This document shows positions 18,122-27,264 of a DNA stretch of 64,000 bases, one piece after another. The notes under the pieces were generated by a model. It made no database searches, was not told the DNA's origin, and saw only the letters and a list, made by a program, of their open reading frames with translations. The stretch is from Spirosoma sp. SC4-14 (GTDB lineage: Bacteria > Bacteroidota > Bacteroidia > Cytophagales > Spirosomataceae). The DNA lies in contig NZ_CP147518.1 in the NCBI RefSeq assembly GCF_037201965.1, forward strand, positions 4,085,001-4,149,000. The letters are read 5' to 3'. The stretch's first letter is position 1, and each line of letters starts with the position of its first letter. The position numbers and the translations under genes are program-made.

Positions 18122-18198
18122 GAAGAGTAAAGAGTAAAGAATAGTTTTGACAGATGCGAAGCTATTCTTCACTTTTCACTCTACATTCTTCACTCTTC
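18122..18198. repeat. Imperfect inverted repeat of gtaaagagtgaag-type words
   Basis: The left arm gaagagtaaagagtaaagaatag (18122-18144) pairs imperfectly with a right arm of ctattcttcacttttcac type (18162-18198). The right arm also encodes the last residues of the minus-strand gene (LKSEECRVKSEE), so the repeat and the coding sequence share bases. Confidence 0.75.
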
Positions 18199-19325
18199 AG
18201 TAACTGACCGTATTCTGCTACCAGCGCCCAGCAGTGAGCTTCGCATTGCCAGCGCATATGAACGAGCGGTTTATCGGCAAATTGGCGAAGAACAGGGTGT
18301 TCGTAGGCCGTTAATAAGCCTGCAATGAAAAAGTGGAACGTGCTAAAATCCTGTTCAATGTTGTCAATGTCGATTGCTGGCATTGGCGCTCCTAACCAAC
18401 CCAGGGCGGTAGCCAGCAGAATCTGCTCAACCCGGTTAGAAATCGTTGCAATCAAGTCGCGGGCATCTGCGAGCAATATGGCTTTTATCGGCTCTAAGGC
18501 TTCGATTTGAAACCGACTCATCAGCCGGGCCAGGTGATAAACAATCAGCGATGGACGGGCATAATGAGGTGCACACCGAAAAGGTTCACGTCTATACTGT
18601 CCGGATTCAACAATTGATCGCAGATAAAAGAGGGAATCGGTATCGTGCTGATTATGGGGCAAATTGTAGGTAAAGATGCAGTAGAGGATGTTGCTCAGCG
18701 CACAGGCATCGAAATCGACACCCATATGTTTACCAAACCAGGTCGAATAGGCCGTCAGGTGTCGATAGGCTGGAAACGTGTTTCGAATGCGCTGCCGCTG
18801 ACTGCCGTTGGCATGTTGGGCCAGTTTCGTTTTTAGCCAGAGGAGAACGTCGGCCGATGGATTGGTTGTCAGATAAACCATTGCCGTATCGTCGATGTCA
18901 TCGGGAATCCGAAAATGTTCGAAATGACGAAAGATATAGCCATTCGGGAAATGGCGGGAAGGCCGGGTTGGCCAGAAGTTATAGGTATCCAAACCGTCTT
19001 TGTTCCGAAACAGCGAATAAGCCGCTCTGGCCCGCTCTGTGATCTGGTCGATTCGTTGCCGACTTACCGGCGACACCTCATGTCGCAACGATTGCAGGGT
19101 AAAAACAGTAATGGCCGTAAAAAAAACATTGGTATCCGCGCGACGATAAAAAATAAGCGGGTTGCTGCGAAACGAAGGAAAAAGCCCCGTTTCTTCCTGC
19201 AAACTGGCAATCCGCAGAATAATATCATCTAAATTCAGTGCTGTCATACGATCAACAAATGTACTGTTTCCTGCTTCACTAGAGCCATTACTCATCATTT
19301 GAAGCAGATTTAACGGAAAAGCCAA
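18162..19325 (-). CDS. Unrecognised alpha-helical protein with a class II terpene-cyclase-like DIDDTAM motif
   Basis: 387 residues, starting at 19325 (or at Met27, 19247). No signal peptide or membrane segment. Residues 143-149 read DIDDTAM, the form of the DxDD acid motif found in class II terpene cyclases such as copalyl diphosphate synthases; it sits in RIPDDIDDTAMVYL. Other likely conserved blocks are AYSTWFGKHMGVDFDAC and EPFRCAPHYARPSLIVYHLA. The helical pattern would suit a terpenoid-cyclase/prenyltransferase alpha-alpha barrel, but it is shorter than a two-domain cyclase and no isoprenoid gene is near. I recall similar unnamed proteins in other Bacteroidota, but not a function. The C-terminal residues LKSEECRVKSEE come from an intergenic-type repeat. 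Confidence 0.8.
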   Translation of the reverse strand: MAFPLNLLQMMSNGSSEAGNSTFVDRMTALNLDDIILRIASLQEETGLFPSFRSNPLIFYRRADTNVFFTAITVFTLQSLRHEVSPVSRQRIDQITERARAAYSLFRNKDGLDTYNFWPTRPSRHFPNGYIFRHFEHFRIPDDIDDTAMVYLTTNPSADVLLWLKTKLAQHANGSQRQRIRNTFPAYRHLTAYSTWFGKHMGVDFDACALSNILYCIFTYNLPHNQHDTDSLFYLRSIVESGQYRREPFRCAPHYARPSLIVYHLARLMSRFQIEALEPIKAILLADARDLIATISNRVEQILLATALGWLGAPMPAIDIDNIEQDFSTFHFFIAGLLTAYEHPVLRQFADKPLVHMRWQCEAHCWALVAEYGQLLKSEECRVKSEE

Positions 19326-19388
19326 CGACCAGTCGTTCTCTTTTTCAAATTAAGGTTGAATATTTGCGCCCGCAATTGCTCTAAACGC

Positions 19389-20615
19389 ATGCCCAATCTG
19401 ATTTTATTCGACGACCCGGCAATTAGGCCAGCGCTTCTACCCTTTACGTTTACGCGTCCTGTGGCCGGAATTCGCATTGGCATTCAAACGCTTGCCCAAA
19501 AATGGGCAGCCGCGTTAAGCCTGGTTCCATCGTTTTTAACAGAGTCTTATTTACAGATCAAATTTCCGCAAAACGCGGGCGACGATAACCTCTACGTCAA
19601 TGGTGCCGTGTGCCCAACCGACGCCTTGCAGCATTCGATTGCCAGCCTGGCAATTGACGAAGGACTCATTACGGCTGATGGCCTGGTTTTAGCCGTCAGA
19701 ACAGATCAGCCACTCGACCGTTCACCGGCGGTTAATGATGCCTACACGTTCTATACTTTCGCCCAGCCACTGACCATCATCAGTAACCTGTGGTCTATTT
19801 TCGTGGAAAATGGTGATCAGATCCGTTCTGATTTTGCCCGCCTTACGGCCGGGCGGCAGTCGGCACCTATTACAGATCCATTTACCCGCTGTTATGCCTC
19901 CGAAAATATCTTTGTTGAAGACGGCGCTACCATTCGGGCTTCTGTCTTAAACGCAGAAGGTGGCCCTATTTACATTGGCCGAAATGCTACTATCAGTGAA
20001 GGATCGGTAGTGATTGGCCCGTTTTCTCTCGGCGAAGGATCGACCGTAAATTGGGGAGGCAAGATGCGGAGCAACACCACAATTGGGCCCTACTGCAAAG
20101 TTGGTGGCGAAGTTGGCAACTCCGTTTTTTTTGGTTATAGCAACAAAGCACACGACGGTTTTCTGGGAAATTCGGTCATCGGCGAATGGTGTAATCTGGG
20201 TGCCAACGTCAACAACTCGAATCTAAAAAACGACTATAGCAACGTTAGGCTCTACTCCTATGCTGCCGGTAAACTCCAGGATACGGGTCGGATTTTCTGC
20301 GGGCTGATGATGGGCGACTTCACCAAAGCCGGCATCAGCACCATGTTCAACACCGGAACGGTCGTCGGTGTCAGTGTCAACGTATTTGGCAGCGGTTTCC
20401 AGCCCAAATTCATCCCATCGTTTTCGTGGGGAGGAGCAATCGATGGGTTTGCTACCTACCGACTCGACAAAGCCCTGTATGTAGCTTCGGAAGCACTCAA
20501 ACGGCGCGATATGGATCTGAATGACCAGGAGGAAGCAATTTTGCGGGAAATTTTCAATATTGAACGAAGACCCACCCCCGACAATCATCCGTTTAGTTCA
20601 CTAAATGACTTGTAG
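19389..20615 (+). CDS. GlmU-like sugar nucleotidyltransferase with left-handed beta-helix
   Basis: 408 residues from ATG 19389 (MPNLILFDDPAIRPALLPFT); the reading before it is not conserved-looking. The N-terminal third is a reduced nucleotidyltransferase-like domain (LLPFTFTRPVAGIRIGI) without the canonical pyrophosphorylase GGxGTR loop. From about residue 170 a hexapeptide left-handed helix follows (IYIGRNATISEGSVVIGPF), with the conserved NSVFFGYSNKAHDGFLGNSV. In Bacteroidota this family is commonly named putative sugar nucleotidyl transferase or GlmU family; UDP-sugar synthesis is likely but the reaction is not proven. It is followed by the delta' gene 45 bases later. Confidence 0.85.
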   Translation: MPNLILFDDPAIRPALLPFTFTRPVAGIRIGIQTLAQKWAAALSLVPSFLTESYLQIKFPQNAGDDNLYVNGAVCPTDALQHSIASLAIDEGLITADGLVLAVRTDQPLDRSPAVNDAYTFYTFAQPLTIISNLWSIFVENGDQIRSDFARLTAGRQSAPITDPFTRCYASENIFVEDGATIRASVLNAEGGPIYIGRNATISEGSVVIGPFSLGEGSTVNWGGKMRSNTTIGPYCKVGGEVGNSVFFGYSNKAHDGFLGNSVIGEWCNLGANVNNSNLKNDYSNVRLYSYAAGKLQDTGRIFCGLMMGDFTKAGISTMFNTGTVVGVSVNVFGSGFQPKFIPSFSWGGAIDGFATYRLDKALYVASEALKRRDMDLNDQEEAILREIFNIERRPTPDNHPFSSLNDL

Positions 20616-20660
20616 TGCCCCAACCCTAGCTATTTGTTCTTAGCGTCTGTTTCTCCAGTT

Positions 20661-21788
20661 ATGCTCTTTAACGAAATCGTTGGCCATACAGAAACCAAGC
20701 AGTTATTGCTCCAGGCGGTTCAAACCAACCACCTGGCTCATGCCTTGCTCTTCGACGGCGGAGTGGGCAGTGCGAATCTGGCACTGGCACTGGCACTGGC
20801 TCAGTATGTCAACTGCGAAGACAAACAGGAACAGGATGCCTGTGGCCGATGCGCTTCGTGCATAAAAATTCAGAAACTCGTTCATCCCGATCTGCACATG
20901 GTTTTTCCGGTGGCCAATATGGCCAAAGGGAAAACGTCGGAAGCCTACCTTGCCGACTGGCGTAAATTTCTGATCGATCAGCCATATCGCACACTGTCGG
21001 AATGGCTGGAAACAGTTGGTGCCGACAATAAACAGGGAAATATCTCGGCCGAAGAAGCGCGCAGTATTTTGCAGAAGCTCTCGCTTAAATCGTATGAAGG
21101 AGCTTATAAGATCATGCTCATCTGGCTACCGGAGCTCATGAACGTGACCTCTGCCAATGCGCTGCTAAAAGTACTGGAAGAACCACCAGCTCAAACGCTG
21201 TTTCTGCTGGTGACCAATCAGTCCGATAAACTGCTGATTACGATTCTGTCGCGTACGCAGCGCATAGCCGTTCGGGCTTTCACCGACGAAGAAGTGGCCA
21301 CTCACCTGCGGCAATACAGTAATCTGGATGAAACAACGGCCCGGCGCATTGCCTATCTGGCTGATGGTAACCTATCGGTAGCGCTGCAACTGAACCGTAG
21401 CGAAACCGGACAAGGAGCCGAAACAGATCGCCACAACTGGTTTGCCGAATGGATGCGTACCTGCTATCGGCAAGATTTAATCTCCCTGGTAAAACAGGCC
21501 GACCAGTTTGATGGTTTCAGCAAAGACAAGCAAAAAGGATTACTTGAATACAGTATCCGATTATACCGCGATTTGTTTCTGTGGCAACAAGGGGCTGGTG
21601 CGCTCCTCCGTTTGCCCGATGATGAAATGGCGTTCGTAAAAAATTTCTCTAAAGTTCTGACTAGTACCCATATTGAGCGGATTGTAAACGACTTAAATGA
21701 AGCGGCTTATCATCTCGAACGAAATGCCCGCGCCAAAATGATTATGCTGGACATATCACTCACCTTTAGTCGGTTAATACGGTCGTAG
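20661..21788 (+). CDS. holB: DNA polymerase III subunit delta'
   Basis: 375 residues from ATG 20661 (MLFNEIVGHTETKQLLLQAV). An AAA+ clamp-loader fold: HALLFDGGVGSANLALALAL in the Walker A position lacks the usual Gly-Lys-Thr, as is normal for delta'; a zinc site CEDKQEQDACGRCASC; ANALLKVLEEPPAQTLFLLV and a sensor 1-like ILSRTQRI. It helps load the sliding clamp at the replication fork. A short run of near-identical ctggca hexamers at 20779-20800 encodes the LALALALA stretch. Confidence 0.88.
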   Translation: MLFNEIVGHTETKQLLLQAVQTNHLAHALLFDGGVGSANLALALALAQYVNCEDKQEQDACGRCASCIKIQKLVHPDLHMVFPVANMAKGKTSEAYLADWRKFLIDQPYRTLSEWLETVGADNKQGNISAEEARSILQKLSLKSYEGAYKIMLIWLPELMNVTSANALLKVLEEPPAQTLFLLVTNQSDKLLITILSRTQRIAVRAFTDEEVATHLRQYSNLDETTARRIAYLADGNLSVALQLNRSETGQGAETDRHNWFAEWMRTCYRQDLISLVKQADQFDGFSKDKQKGLLEYSIRLYRDLFLWQQGAGALLRLPDDEMAFVKNFSKVLTSTHIERIVNDLNEAAYHLERNARAKMIMLDISLTFSRLIRS

Positions 21789-21873
21789 GCATATGGTTTA
21801 TGGTTTATGGATGCGCTGCCAATTTGCCTGTTCCTCCTAATACAGTGCCCTAAAAACTATAACCCCACCCCTT

Positions 21874-22374
21874 ATGAAACCCCGCCCGTCGAAACCAAAG
21901 ACGCCCAGGCCCTTACAGACAATTGGCATGACTGACCTTGTCGATTTTCCGGATTTGGCGCTCACCGACGTGCAGGTAAAAGTTGATACAGGAGCCTATA
22001 CATCGTCTTTGCATTGCAAAGATGTGCGTTTGGTAAAGTCAGGATCGAAAACTAAATTAAGCTTCTGGCTGTTAGGCAAAACCGATGAGTCGACCCGCCG
22101 GTTTTATACTGATGAATTCAGCCAGCGAATGATCCGCAATTCATTTGGTGTAGCTGAAAAACGATACGTTATCAAGACCCGAATCATATTGTTTGGGCGA
22201 ATTATCCGAACAGAATTTACGCTTGCAGACCGCGAAAACCTTAAAAACCCGGTTCTAATTGGCCGCAAACTACTTCGCAACCGTTTCGTTGTCGACGTCG
22301 CGCAGAAAAATCTCTCCTATCAAGCTAAACTCAACAGTCGTCGGCCAGTTGCCGAAACGGTTGCCGCTCGCTAA
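21874..22374 (+). CDS. RimB/ATP-dependent zinc protease-like retropepsin-fold protein
   Basis: 166 residues. VKVDTGAYTSSLHC is the DTGA signature of the retropepsin-like family often annotated as ATP-dependent zinc protease, and NPVLIGRKLLRNRFVVDV is its second conserved block. In proteobacterial rimBAK operons such a protein modulates the glutamate ligase RimK. Here it sits 66 bases upstream of the RimK-like gene on the same strand, which supports that pairing. Cytosolic, no signal peptide. The extra basic N-terminus (KPRPSKPKTPRP) is low complexity. Confidence 0.88.
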   Translation: MKPRPSKPKTPRPLQTIGMTDLVDFPDLALTDVQVKVDTGAYTSSLHCKDVRLVKSGSKTKLSFWLLGKTDESTRRFYTDEFSQRMIRNSFGVAEKRYVIKTRIILFGRIIRTEFTLADRENLKNPVLIGRKLLRNRFVVDVAQKNLSYQAKLNSRRPVAETVAAR

Positions 22375-22440
22375 GAAACCAGCAGGTTTTCAGCACCTAA
22401 TCAACTCAGCAAAAAAACCAACCCAAAAGACTACGTTCCC

Positions 22441-23349
22441 ATGCGTATTGCCATTTTATCGGCTAATCCGAATCTATATTCGACCCAACGACTTCTTGAA
22501 GCCGCCTGCGAGCGTGGCCATGAGGGTGTTGTGGTTAACCATCTGAACTGTCAGGTCATGATTGAAGGGGGCAAGCCCTCGGTTCTCTACGAAGGGCACG
22601 AACTCGATCCATTCGATGCGATTGTACCCCGAATTGGCGCATCCGTAACGGATTACGGTTGTGCCATTGTCCGACAATTTGAGATGATGAAGGTCTTTAC
22701 AACTGCCAAGTCGCAGGCCATAAGCCGCTCCCGAAATAAACTCCGCAGTTTGCAGGTTCTTTCCAAAGCCGGGGTTGGCTTGCCTAAAACCGTTTTTGCC
22801 AACCATCCGAAAAACGGCAACGTTACCCAACTCATCGAACTCGTTGGCGGTCCGCCGGTAGTAATAAAACTGCTCGAAGGCACACAGGGCATTGGTGTTG
22901 TGCTGGCCGAAACTACTAAAGCGGCCAAATCAACGATCGAAGCATTCTATGGGTTGAAGAAACATGTGTTAGTGCAGGAGTTCGTTGCCGAAGCCAAAGG
23001 CTCCGACATACGGGCACTGGTGGTGGGAGGCCGAGTGGTGGGCGCCATGAAACGGCAGGGGCTGGAGGGCGAATTCCGGTCTAATATTCACCGGGGGGGC
23101 AATGCCGTTGCCATACAGCTCACTCCCGATGAAGAGCAAACAGCCATCGAAGCAGCCCGCGCCCTTGGGCTGAAAGTAGCCGGTGTCGATATGCTCCCCT
23201 CCGACCGGGGGCCGCTGGTTTTGGAAGTAAACTCGTCGCCAGGGCTGGAAGGCATCGAAAAAGCCACTGGCGTTGATGTTGCCGCAGAAATCATTACCTA
23301 TATCGAAGAAAAAATCCGCGCCGACGAAGGCGATATGGTGGGGGTTTGA
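22441..23349 (+). CDS. rimK: RimK-like ATP-grasp glutamate ligase
   Basis: 302 residues, the RimK length. Pre-ATP-grasp domain ([18 protein letters not shown]), then ATP-grasp blocks [49 protein letters not shown] and metal-binding [14 protein letters not shown]. RimK adds glutamate residues to the C-terminus of ribosomal protein S6; relatives modify other targets. The retropepsin-like gene upstream fits the RimB-RimK association. The gene ends next to a long inverted repeat. Confidence 0.93.
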   Translation: MRIAILSANPNLYSTQRLLEAACERGHEGVVVNHLNCQVMIEGGKPSVLYEGHELDPFDAIVPRIGASVTDYGCAIVRQFEMMKVFTTAKSQAISRSRNKLRSLQVLSKAGVGLPKTVFANHPKNGNVTQLIELVGGPPVVIKLLEGTQGIGVVLAETTKAAKSTIEAFYGLKKHVLVQEFVAEAKGSDIRALVVGGRVVGAMKRQGLEGEFRSNIHRGGNAVAIQLTPDEEQTAIEAARALGLKVAGVDMLPSDRGPLVLEVNSSPGLEGIEKATGVDVAAEIITYIEEKIRADEGDMVGV

Positions 23350-23350
23350 C

Positions 23351-23420
23351 AATGATGAATTATAAATGATGAATTAATTTAGCTGCAGGAAACTGCATTC
23401 ATCATTTATAATTCGTCATT
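23351..23420. repeat. 24-base inverted repeat between rimK and the 23422 gene
   Basis: Arms of 24 bases (23351-23374 and 23397-23420, beginning aatgatgaattataaatg) match at 23 positions, the odd one being a possible G-U pair. The loop contains gcag/ctgc. Good candidate for the rimK transcript end. The right arm ends immediately before the presumed GTG start of the next gene. Confidence 0.85.
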
Positions 23421-23421
23421 C

Positions 23422-23976
23422 GTGCCAGCTCTTGACCCCGATTTAAAGAAAGCCATTATCCGTATGCCGGGTGTGGAGAAAGATAAGTTACTCCTGCGGC
23501 TGATCGCTAAAGACACTGTCCTGACCGAGCGGCTCCAGTTTGAACTCGTTGAACACAGTGCCACGCTCGACGATCGGCGGGATATAATCCGTCAGTTTAT
23601 TAGCCGAACGGCAAAGCTTCATCAGGACTCGGCGGGCTGGGTCATGATGGATATGCGTACGGTAAGTGGCTACATCAGCCGCCATCTAAAGGTTACAAAA
23701 GACAAATATGGCGAAGTTGAACTGATGCTGTATATGCTCAATACCTTTTATGAGCACAACGCCCATTTACTTCAGAAATACAATTCCCGCACCGACAAAG
23801 CAGCCGAATACATCGCCAAACGAACAGAGCAGGTACTGAAAAAAGTGGAAAAGCTCGACCCGGATTATCACATCGAGTTTGCCGACGATATCAATAAACT
23901 TCTTACCTGGGTACATTATGCAGCACCAGCCCATTATGCCCGCCAGTTGGGACTGCCGAAGGAGTGGGAGGTTTGA
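23422..23976 (+). CDS. Unrecognised conserved-looking protein, 184 residues or shorter
   Basis: I do not recognise it. A GTG at 23422 gives 184 residues; ATG 23464 (MPGVEKDKLLLRLIAKD) gives 170 and would keep the start clear of the inverted repeat. The protein is soluble, strongly helical and charged, with LLLRLIAKDTVLTERLQFEL near the start and a basic KRTEQVLKKVEKLDPDYHIE helix; no motif of a known enzyme stands out. It follows rimK on the same strand but a long hairpin separates them, so co-transcription is uncertain. Confidence 0.75.
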   Translation: MPALDPDLKKAIIRMPGVEKDKLLLRLIAKDTVLTERLQFELVEHSATLDDRRDIIRQFISRTAKLHQDSAGWVMMDMRTVSGYISRHLKVTKDKYGEVELMLYMLNTFYEHNAHLLQKYNSRTDKAAEYIAKRTEQVLKKVEKLDPDYHIEFADDINKLLTWVHYAAPAHYARQLGLPKEWEV

Positions 23977-24005
23977 CATCACAATTTTTTCTAGTAGATT
24001 TTTAG

Positions 24006-24623
24006 CTATATCAGGCCCTGTTCACGAGCAAAATTAGCCAGGCCAACGGGCGTATCGATGCCGAGTTTGCGGGCAATGTTCCGACGATGCGCATTGACCG
24101 TAAACTCACTCACACACAGCAAATCGGCAATTTGCCGGGTTGTTCGTCCGCCAACAATCTGCTGAATAATTTCGATCTCGCGCTTCGTTAACTGATGTTT
24201 TTGCATGAACGTATCGATTGGCGAAGCTGCCGAAGAAGTTGGTAAATACGAAAACCAGGGCTTCCCTTCCCACACCTGCCGAACAGCCGCTTTGAGTGTA
24301 GGAGCATCGGTTGTTTTCAGCAGATACCCCATTGCGCCCAATGCCTGTACCTCTCGCATATGCTGCGGCTGGTTGTAGCTCGTAAAAACAATAACTTTTA
24401 CCGATGGAAAATCACGACGAATTTGTTTGAGCGCTGTCAGACCGTCGGTTTTAGGCATATTCAGATCCAGCAATACCATATCGACCGGGTGCCGATACAA
24501 CACATCAAGCAACTGATGCCCATTATTCACGGACGGCAGCAGCTCCACATCGGGCAGGTCGGACAGCACATTACGCAGTCCGTCGAGCAACAGGGGGTGA
24601 TCATCGGCGAGTAGAAGTCTCAT
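24006..24623 (-). CDS. NarL/FixJ-type response regulator
   Basis: 205 residues from ATG 24623 (MRLLLADDHPLLLDGLRNVL). Receiver domain with Asp7-Asp8, phospho-acceptor Asp53 (VLLDLNMPKTDG), Ser/Thr in VFTSYNQP and Lys in YLLKTTDA; then a LuxR-type helix-turn-helix (LTKREIEIIQQIVGGRTTRQ, IADLLCVSEFTVNAHRRNIA). It lies 80 bases downstream of the HisKA_3 kinase gene and is its obvious partner. Target genes unknown. Confidence 0.94.
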   Translation of the reverse strand: MRLLLADDHPLLLDGLRNVLSDLPDVELLPSVNNGHQLLDVLYRHPVDMVLLDLNMPKTDGLTALKQIRRDFPSVKVIVFTSYNQPQHMREVQALGAMGYLLKTTDAPTLKAAVRQVWEGKPWFSYLPTSSAASPIDTFMQKHQLTKREIEIIQQIVGGRTTRQIADLLCVSEFTVNAHRRNIARKLGIDTPVGLANFAREQGLI

Positions 24624-24703
24624 AGGGTCTGTTCCAAACGCAGGGTCGTCAACGCTTGCCAAACAAAGTTCCGGTACAGGCCCGTTGCCTGAAATAGTTA
24701 CTG

Positions 24704-27001
24704 TTAACTAATTGACTGGCTTTGGTTTTCCGGAAAACTACCCGAATCCATAGCTTCAGGCATCTCAAGGTTATCGATCACAACCAGCGTGCCACCTTCT
24801 GCTTTACGCTGAACGTCCAGTTGCCCATTTCGCAAAGCTACTTTAGCCCGTATCATTTGTAAACCGTGTCCATCGTTCGCAGCGTCGGCTCCGATTCCCA
24901 GGCCATTATCATCAACCATAATTGTTACATGACGATCGTGCTCAATAATTTCAACCGTAGCTTCGGTGGCCTGAGCGTGCCGAAGTATGTTTTGCACTAA
25001 TTCCTGAACAATCCGGTAAAGATCGCTCAGAAATGGTAGTGGTAGGGCTTTTTCAAACCCAACCACAATAGTAGTAAGCCTTACTTTATCAGACATATTG
25101 ACGCTTATGGCCAGATCGTCAATAGCCATTCGAAAACCAAGCTGCTCAATAAGCAAAGGAGTCAGTCGATGGCTTATGCCGCGCACAGTACTGCTCACCG
25201 ACTCCAGCATGTATTGCGCCTTATTCAATTTTGGCACAACCGACATTTCAGGGCTTACCGATTCCAGCGCCGACGATACGTTGAGGGTAGCAACCGCCAG
25301 CAATGGGTTTACCTCATTATGAAGCTGATCGGCAATCGATCGACGTTCGTTTTCTTCGGCTTCCATTACCCGTTGCATCAGTTCAATCTGCCGTTGCTGC
25401 TCAAGCTGTTCGAGTTTGCTTTGATGCAGGGCTTCACGCTGGCGAGCCCGTACCTGACGATTACGTACGTATAATGTCAGTAGTCCAATAATCAGCAAGG
25501 CCAACCCAATAATGACGCCATAAAATAATCGCTCCCGTTGCAGTTGTTTCTCACGGGTCTCTTTTTCATTATTTAATCGTTGAATCTGCTGTTCTTTATC
25601 GCTGATCCGGACACGAGCCAGGATCTGCTGTACAGCACGATATTGGTTTAAGCTAGTCAGCGAATCCCGAATGGCATAATATGTGTCCAGGGCATTTCCA
25701 TACTGACCATAATTTCCCTGAGCTTTATTCAAACTGGCTAAAGACTGGTAGTAATATAAACCAATTGCCGAATAACGATTGGTCGTTGCAGCCGTTGCTA
25801 ACGCGTTAAGCATAGTCTGGGCTTTTTCATACTGACCCATTCGAACCAAAACACCAACATAAAAAAGTTCGGGAGGAATCCGGGAAAACGAAGCGGCTGT
25901 TGTTCCCTTTGTCAATGATTGTTTATAGTAATCGGCCGCTTTCGCTAATTGTCCATCCTGTTCAGCCAACAGCCCTGCTGCCAGAAAATAGCTCAAATAC
26001 GGAATCTTACCTTCAGTTCCGCCAAACTGCCGCCGACTAGAGTCAAGAAAAGCACGTGCCTGTTTGCTGTTTCCCTGATACAGCCTAACAATTGCCATCT
26101 CTGCATTGAAGTAAGGAACCATCGGTGCTTTAGGATTTGGACGAACCAATGCATCATAAACCATATCGGCAAACTTACCCGCATTATCGTAGTCTGTCAG
26201 CAGCATATTCAACTGAGCCAGTTTAAACAACACAGTTGGGCGGGGACTCCTAAAATAGACCGTTGTTCGTTGGTAAAAACGAGGACTGTGAGCCAGTGTA
26301 CTGTCCGTAGCTAAAGTCAGGAGACTATCAAAGGCCATTACCTGTTGTTGCAGATCTGTCAGGCAATAAGAAGCCCGACTATGTCGAGCCATAAACAAAG
26401 CGTTTTTATTTGAAAGGCCCGCTGCTAACCGTATTCCTTCATTAAAATCGGCACACATCGCTTCCTGTTGCCCCTCCCGACTACGAGAAGCCCCCCGAAA
26501 GGTTCGTAATAACGATAGTGTTTCCCGGTCATTAACGCTCCGCGCAACCTGTTCGCCCAGCTCCAGATAATGAGACAACGAATCGGGTTTACCCCAATCA
26601 AAATAAAGCTGAACCGTGTAGGTAAGCGCCTGGCAATAGAGTAGTGGTATTGTTTTTGCATTCAGACGAGCCCGCCTGAATATTGGTTCGGCCTCATCAT
26701 AATGATTCAGCGATTCGTAGCCTTTTCCCCAATTAATCAGCAACACATGCATCCAGCGCCGATTTCCTGTTTTCTGAACTCGGCGCTGGTATTTTTCCAG
26801 CCACTCATAAGCCAATGGTAAATTCGTTTGTCCTACGTCCTGAATCAGATCGCAGGTTTCACGAAATGTTGTTTCAGTCAGTGATTGGCGCTGAAGTTGT
26901 GCCCAGGCCACCTTCGCTTCTGCATCTGTATAGGTACGCGCCCAGGCGCCGACACCGAGCAGCCAACATACTCCTATCCCAATCAACAGCCAGCCTTTCA
27001 T
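24704..27001 (-). CDS. TPR-containing sensor histidine kinase (HisKA_3 type)
   Basis: 765 residues. Signal peptide, then about 450 residues of TPR-like helices in the periplasm, a coiled-coil, one membrane segment at about 497-520 (FYGVIIGLALLIIGLLTLYV), a second coiled-coil, and a HisKA_3 dimerisation domain with the H-box RRSIADQLHNEV. The HATPase domain shows ELVQNILRHAQAT and VDDNGLGIGADAANDGHGLQ. It pairs with the NarL-type regulator directly downstream. This layout is common in Bacteroidota; the signal is unknown. Confidence 0.93.
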   Translation of the reverse strand: MKGWLLIGIGVCWLLGVGAWARTYTDAEAKVAWAQLQRQSLTETTFRETCDLIQDVGQTNLPLAYEWLEKYQRRVQKTGNRRWMHVLLINWGKGYESLNHYDEAEPIFRRARLNAKTIPLLYCQALTYTVQLYFDWGKPDSLSHYLELGEQVARSVNDRETLSLLRTFRGASRSREGQQEAMCADFNEGIRLAAGLSNKNALFMARHSRASYCLTDLQQQVMAFDSLLTLATDSTLAHSPRFYQRTTVYFRSPRPTVLFKLAQLNMLLTDYDNAGKFADMVYDALVRPNPKAPMVPYFNAEMAIVRLYQGNSKQARAFLDSSRRQFGGTEGKIPYLSYFLAAGLLAEQDGQLAKAADYYKQSLTKGTTAASFSRIPPELFYVGVLVRMGQYEKAQTMLNALATAATTNRYSAIGLYYYQSLASLNKAQGNYGQYGNALDTYYAIRDSLTSLNQYRAVQQILARVRISDKEQQIQRLNNEKETREKQLQRERLFYGVIIGLALLIIGLLTLYVRNRQVRARQREALHQSKLEQLEQQRQIELMQRVMEAEENERRSIADQLHNEVNPLLAVATLNVSSALESVSPEMSVVPKLNKAQYMLESVSSTVRGISHRLTPLLIEQLGFRMAIDDLAISVNMSDKVRLTTIVVGFEKALPLPFLSDLYRIVQELVQNILRHAQATEATVEIIEHDRHVTIMVDDNGLGIGADAANDGHGLQMIRAKVALRNGQLDVQRKAEGGTLVVIDNLEMPEAMDSGSFPENQSQSIS

Positions 27002-27264
27002 CGTTTAGTCGATACAGATCCATACATAATCTACAGGCACTGACGCATTTATGAAGAATCACAAAAGTAGAGCGGAAACGGTCTCCACAAAACGGAATTA
27101 TTTATCGGTATTGAGCATTTAGACCGAAGGTTGGGGTAGCTATCTATAAAATAGTTCAGTTATACACAACAGAGTCACAGGTAGTTACTTACTCCGTAAG
27201 CAAAAATCCAAAACCTCCCCGCAGCACAACAGGTTATAGGGTGTAAAACTCCATTCTCCCACCA

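Noticed and set aside
20779..20805. Run of ctggca hexamers
   Set aside because: Simple coding repeat for LALALALA within the delta' clamp-loader domain; no sign of phase variation or length change.
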